A DNA stretch of 7,528 nt from positions 1-7,528 of the forward strand of contig JALWKH010000054.1 of assembly GCA_026996635.1 (NCBI GenBank), given 5' to 3'. Source of the DNA: Bacteroidales bacterium. GTDB taxonomy: Bacteria > Bacteroidota > Bacteroidia > Bacteroidales > JALTDM01. This document shows, piece after piece, positions 5,606-7,528 of this stretch (positions are counted from its first letter, which is position 1; each line of letters starts with the position of its first letter). The notes under the pieces were generated by a model. The model did no database searches, was not told the DNA's origin, and was given only the letters and a program-made list of their open reading frames with translations. Both the position numbers and the translations under genes were made by a program.

Positions 5606-6333
5606 TTTGGGGAATTCACTCCGTTGAGGAAGCGTTGGAAAAAGGTGTTACTTTTTTTAAGGTTTTGGTAAACAGGGAAAATAAAAATCCGAAAATAAAT
5701 AATTTACTCGGGGAGTTTAAAAGATTAAGGGTGCCGGTGCAAAAGGTGCCCGTTGAAAAGCTCAACAGGCTGACCAGAAAAAATCACCAAGGTATAATTG
5801 CTTATGTCTCACCTGTGGAATTTTACGAGTTGAGCGAATTGGTGCAAAAGTTTTTTGAAGAAGGTAAAGATCCGTTGGTTTTGGTGCTTGACGGTGTGAG
5901 TGATGTGAGGAATTTCGGGGCAATAGTGCGTACTGCAGTGTGTATGGAAGTGGATGCCATTTTGATACCCAACAAAGGCAGTGCTTTGATAAACAGCGAT
6001 GCGGTAAAAACTTCTTCGGGTGCTATTTTCAAAGTGCCTATATGCCGCAGCGACAACCTGTTTCTTGCTGTCAAGTATTTGAGCAATAGCGGCTTTACAC
6101 TTGTGGCGGCAACAGAAAAAGGCTCTACAGGACTGACTGAAACGGATTTTTCCGGACCTGTGGCAATAGTAATGGGTGACGAAGGCAAAGGCGTGTCCGA
6201 GTCAATCATAAAAAAAGCAAATTTTTTGGTGCGTATTCCGATGTCGGAAGAATTTGATTCTTTGAATGTTTCAGTTGCTACAGGTATTATGTTGTACGAA
6301 TCTTATGTGCAACGGAAAGGGTTACGGAAATAA
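5587..6333 (+). CDS. rlmB: 23S rRNA (guanosine-2'-O)-methyltransferase, RlmB-type SpoU family
   Basis: This SAM-dependent enzyme of the SPOUT superfamily methylates a ribose 2'-OH, for RlmB that of G2251 in the P-loop of 23S rRNA. Residues 1-80 form the N-terminal substrate-binding domain, starting with the typical IWGIHSVEEAL and including LTRKNHQGIIAYV (62-74). The knotted catalytic domain shows all three SpoU motifs: motif 1 NFGAIVR (109-115, with Asn109 and Arg115), motif 2 MGDEGKGV (196-203, with Glu199) and motif 3 SLNVSVATG (225-233, with Asn227). At 248 residues it has normal length. The start at 5587 lies inside the end of aroK (19-base overlap in another frame), giving a two-gene operon from the promoter at 5021-5049. 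Within SpoU, TrmH is excluded by the N-terminal domain. Another 2'-O target in 23S rRNA cannot be excluded from motifs alone. Confidence 0.93.
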   Translation: MDKKDLIWGIHSVEEALEKGVTFFKVLVNRENKNPKINNLLGEFKRLRVPVQKVPVEKLNRLTRKNHQGIIAYVSPVEFYELSELVQKFFEEGKDPLVLVLDGVSDVRNFGAIVRTAVCMEVDAILIPNKGSALINSDAVKTSSGAIFKVPICRSDNLFLAVKYLSNSGFTLVAATEKGSTGLTETDFSGPVAIVMGDEGKGVSESIIKKANFLVRIPMSEEFDSLNVSVATGIMLYESYVQRKGLRK

Positions 6334-6352
6334 AAAAGGGGCTGAACGCCCC
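6332..6352 (-). terminator. Intrinsic terminator of the ketoacyl synthase gene, overlapping the end of rlmB
   Basis: On the minus strand GGGGC, a 5-base loop (GTTCA) and GCCCC (6338-6352) are followed directly by six T (6337-6332). This is a good intrinsic terminator about 30 bases after the ketoacyl synthase stop. The T-run covers the A residues of the rlmB stop codon. Read on the plus strand the same stem is followed only by CCCTGTAATTTTA, so it is a weaker terminator for rlmB. Confidence 0.75.
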
Positions 6353-6381
6353 CCTGTAATTTTATGTGGTTTAATTTACCG

Positions 6382-7452
6382 TTACGGAACTTTATACAGC
6401 ATCACATTAACATTCAATCCTGCACCAACTGACGCAAAAACAAGATAATCTCCGCTGTTGAATTTGTGACCTTCAAGTTCTCCTCTGTTTATCATGTCAT
6501 ACATTATCGGCAGAGTCGCTACAGAGTTATTACCTGTTTTAGATATAATCATCGGCATAACATCATCGGGTACCTCTTTGATTCCGTAGAGTTTGAACAC
6601 CCTTTGAATCATTGCTATATCCATCTTTTCGTTAGCTTGGTGCAGCAATACTTTTTTTACTTTATGAATGTCAATATAATTTTTGTCCAATACCTTTTTT
6701 ATTTCTCCGGGAACAGTGTTTACGGCATATTCGTAAATACGGCGACCATTCATTTTCAGGAATAAATCTCCTTTATAGGCATCTTCTTTGTAAGATTTGT
6801 CCATTTTCAGCATCCAAGCATAATTTTTTGTGTCACTTCTTGCAATATGGTCTATTATGCCTTTTTCTTCTTCGGTGTTTTCTGCTTTGATAATAACTGC
6901 ACCGGCACCATCCGAATAAATCATGCTGTCAATGTCATGAGGATCGGATACTCTTGATAAATTTTCAACGCCTATTACAAGTGCATATTTTCCTCCACCG
7001 GATTTTAAGAAATAATCGGCTTGAATCATTGCTTGCAACCAACCCGGACAGCCAAAGAGAATGTCGTAAGAAACGCAATACGGATTTTCTATACCCAAAT
7101 GATATTTAACTCTTGACGAAAGTGCAGGTACTAAATCGGGAACCCGTGTTCCGTTTTGTAAGTCTCCGAAATTATGGGCAACTATTATATAGTCAAGCTC
7201 TTCTTTGTCGATTCCTGCAGATTCAATAGCTCTTTGAGCAGCAATAGCCGCAATGTCGGAAGATTTATGTTCATCTTCCATATACCTGCGTTCCTTAATG
7301 CCTGTAATTTCTTCGAATTTTTTTATTATCTCATCGTTTGTCTTTGGAATCTTGTTTCCTGAAGCGTCGTAAAATTCATTCTTCAAAAAATCTTCGTTTT
7401 TTACAATATTTTTAGGCAGGTATGATCCGCTTCCTATTATTATTGTTTTCAT
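6382..7452 (-). CDS. 3-oxoacyl-ACP synthase III (FabH-like) family protein
   Basis: This thiolase-fold condensing enzyme is of the ketoacyl-ACP synthase III type, which joins an acyl-CoA starter to malonyl-ACP. Counting from ATG 7452 (356 residues), the triad is complete: Cys135 in FGCPGWLQ, His271 in LLHQANEK and Asn308 in SKTGNNSVA. Family signatures ITGIKERRY (49-57), YSDGAGAVII (179-188) and the C-terminal FASVGAGLN (339-347) are present. It is about 30 residues longer than housekeeping FabH, mainly through an insert at 25-40 (EFYDASGNKIPKTNDE) before the helix leading to GIKERR. I recall Bacteroidota carrying this longer paralogue beside a normal FabH, so starter or acceptor may differ and I give no symbol. 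A GTG at 7455 directly precedes the ATG, but the ATG is the likelier start. It is monocistronic, with its own promoter and terminator, convergent with rlmB. Confidence 0.88.
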   Translation of the reverse strand: MKTIIIGSGSYLPKNIVKNEDFLKNEFYDASGNKIPKTNDEIIKKFEEITGIKERRYMEDEHKSSDIAAIAAQRAIESAGIDKEELDYIIVAHNFGDLQNGTRVPDLVPALSSRVKYHLGIENPYCVSYDILFGCPGWLQAMIQADYFLKSGGGKYALVIGVENLSRVSDPHDIDSMIYSDGAGAVIIKAENTEEEKGIIDHIARSDTKNYAWMLKMDKSYKEDAYKGDLFLKMNGRRIYEYAVNTVPGEIKKVLDKNYIDIHKVKKVLLHQANEKMDIAMIQRVFKLYGIKEVPDDVMPMIISKTGNNSVATLPIMYDMINRGELEGHKFNSGDYLVFASVGAGLNVNVMLYKVP

Positions 7453-7472
7453 CACCGCATAGAATTTTGTTG

Positions 7473-7480
7473 CAAATTTA
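7473..7480 (-). promoter_or_regulatory. Predicted -7 element of the ketoacyl synthase gene
   Basis: TAAATTTG on the minus strand matches TAnnTTTG perfectly, 20 bases before the ATG at 7452. No TTTG lies at the expected -33 distance; the nearest is TTTC with a 15-base spacer. An A-tract on this strand (7514-7528) lies further upstream and could act as an UP-like element. Confidence 0.5.
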
Positions 7481-7513
7481 TTATAAATATGATATGAAAC
7501 TTTTGTATTTTAA

Positions 7514-7528
7514 TTTTTTTTTTTTTTT
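7514..7528. repeat. Homopolymer run of 15 T at the window edge
   Basis: The last 15 bases are all T, and the run may continue beyond the window. Long homopolymers are prone to slippage and to length errors in sequencing, and an assembly could end here for that reason. Confidence 0.8.

Noticed and set aside
5823..6209. Minus-strand open frame of 128 codons
   Set aside because: It is antisense to rlmB, covers the SpoU motifs, and has Ser/Thr/Pro-rich reverse-complement composition.
7453..7455. GTG as start of the ketoacyl synthase
   Set aside because: An ATG follows directly, and family members begin with that MKTIIIGSGSYLP-type sequence, so the GTG adds nothing.

Overview
The window comes from a low-GC member of the Bacteroidota, most likely a Bacteroidales-type anaerobe or a close relative. 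Two things support this. First, promoters of the phylum's own kind (-33 TTTG, -7 TAnnTTTG) lie at sensible distances in front of most transcription units, and good Shine-Dalgarno sequences are largely absent. Second, several proteins are of types I associate with this phylum: an enlarged PurF-like protein of 630 residues, a 3-hydroxyacyl-CoA dehydrogenase with an unusual active-site neighbourhood, and a second FabH-like ketoacyl synthase. No phage, IS, CRISPR, tRNA or rRNA was seen.

Layout. Positions 1-124 (minus) hold the first 41 codons of a secreted protein, with a well-formed promoter behind it (146-176). Positions 125-801 carry no convincing gene. Within them lie a perfect 28-bp palindrome (431-458), a GC-richer foldback block (about 483-679) with a strong internal hairpin (580-599), another inverted repeat (694-717) and a short CTAAC-rich stretch. 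A minus-strand operon then runs from a promoter near 4979 down to 802: PurF-like amidotransferase/phosphoribosyltransferase (3055-4947), 3-hydroxyacyl-CoA dehydrogenase (2022-2996), acetate kinase (802-2001). Divergent from it, and sharing a 115-130 bp intergenic region with an 8-bp inverted repeat, is a plus-strand pair: shikimate kinase (start 5063 or 5078, end 5605) overlapping RlmB-type 23S rRNA 2'-O-methyltransferase (5587-6333). Convergent to that pair is a minus-strand ketoacyl-ACP synthase III family gene (6382-7452), with a hairpin/T-tract terminator lying on the end of rlmB. The window ends in a run of 15 T.

How the genes relate. The plus pair is housekeeping: chorismate synthesis and ribosome maturation. 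The minus operon mixes a purine-type amidotransferase fold with acyl-CoA oxidation/reduction and substrate-level phosphorylation from acetyl phosphate. The usual acetate kinase partner, phosphotransacetylase, is not in the window. No complete new defence or mobile system is evident. The points most worth a second look are the repeat-rich intergenic block, the altered residues of the PurF-like and dehydrogenase proteins, and the inverted repeat in the divergent promoter region.
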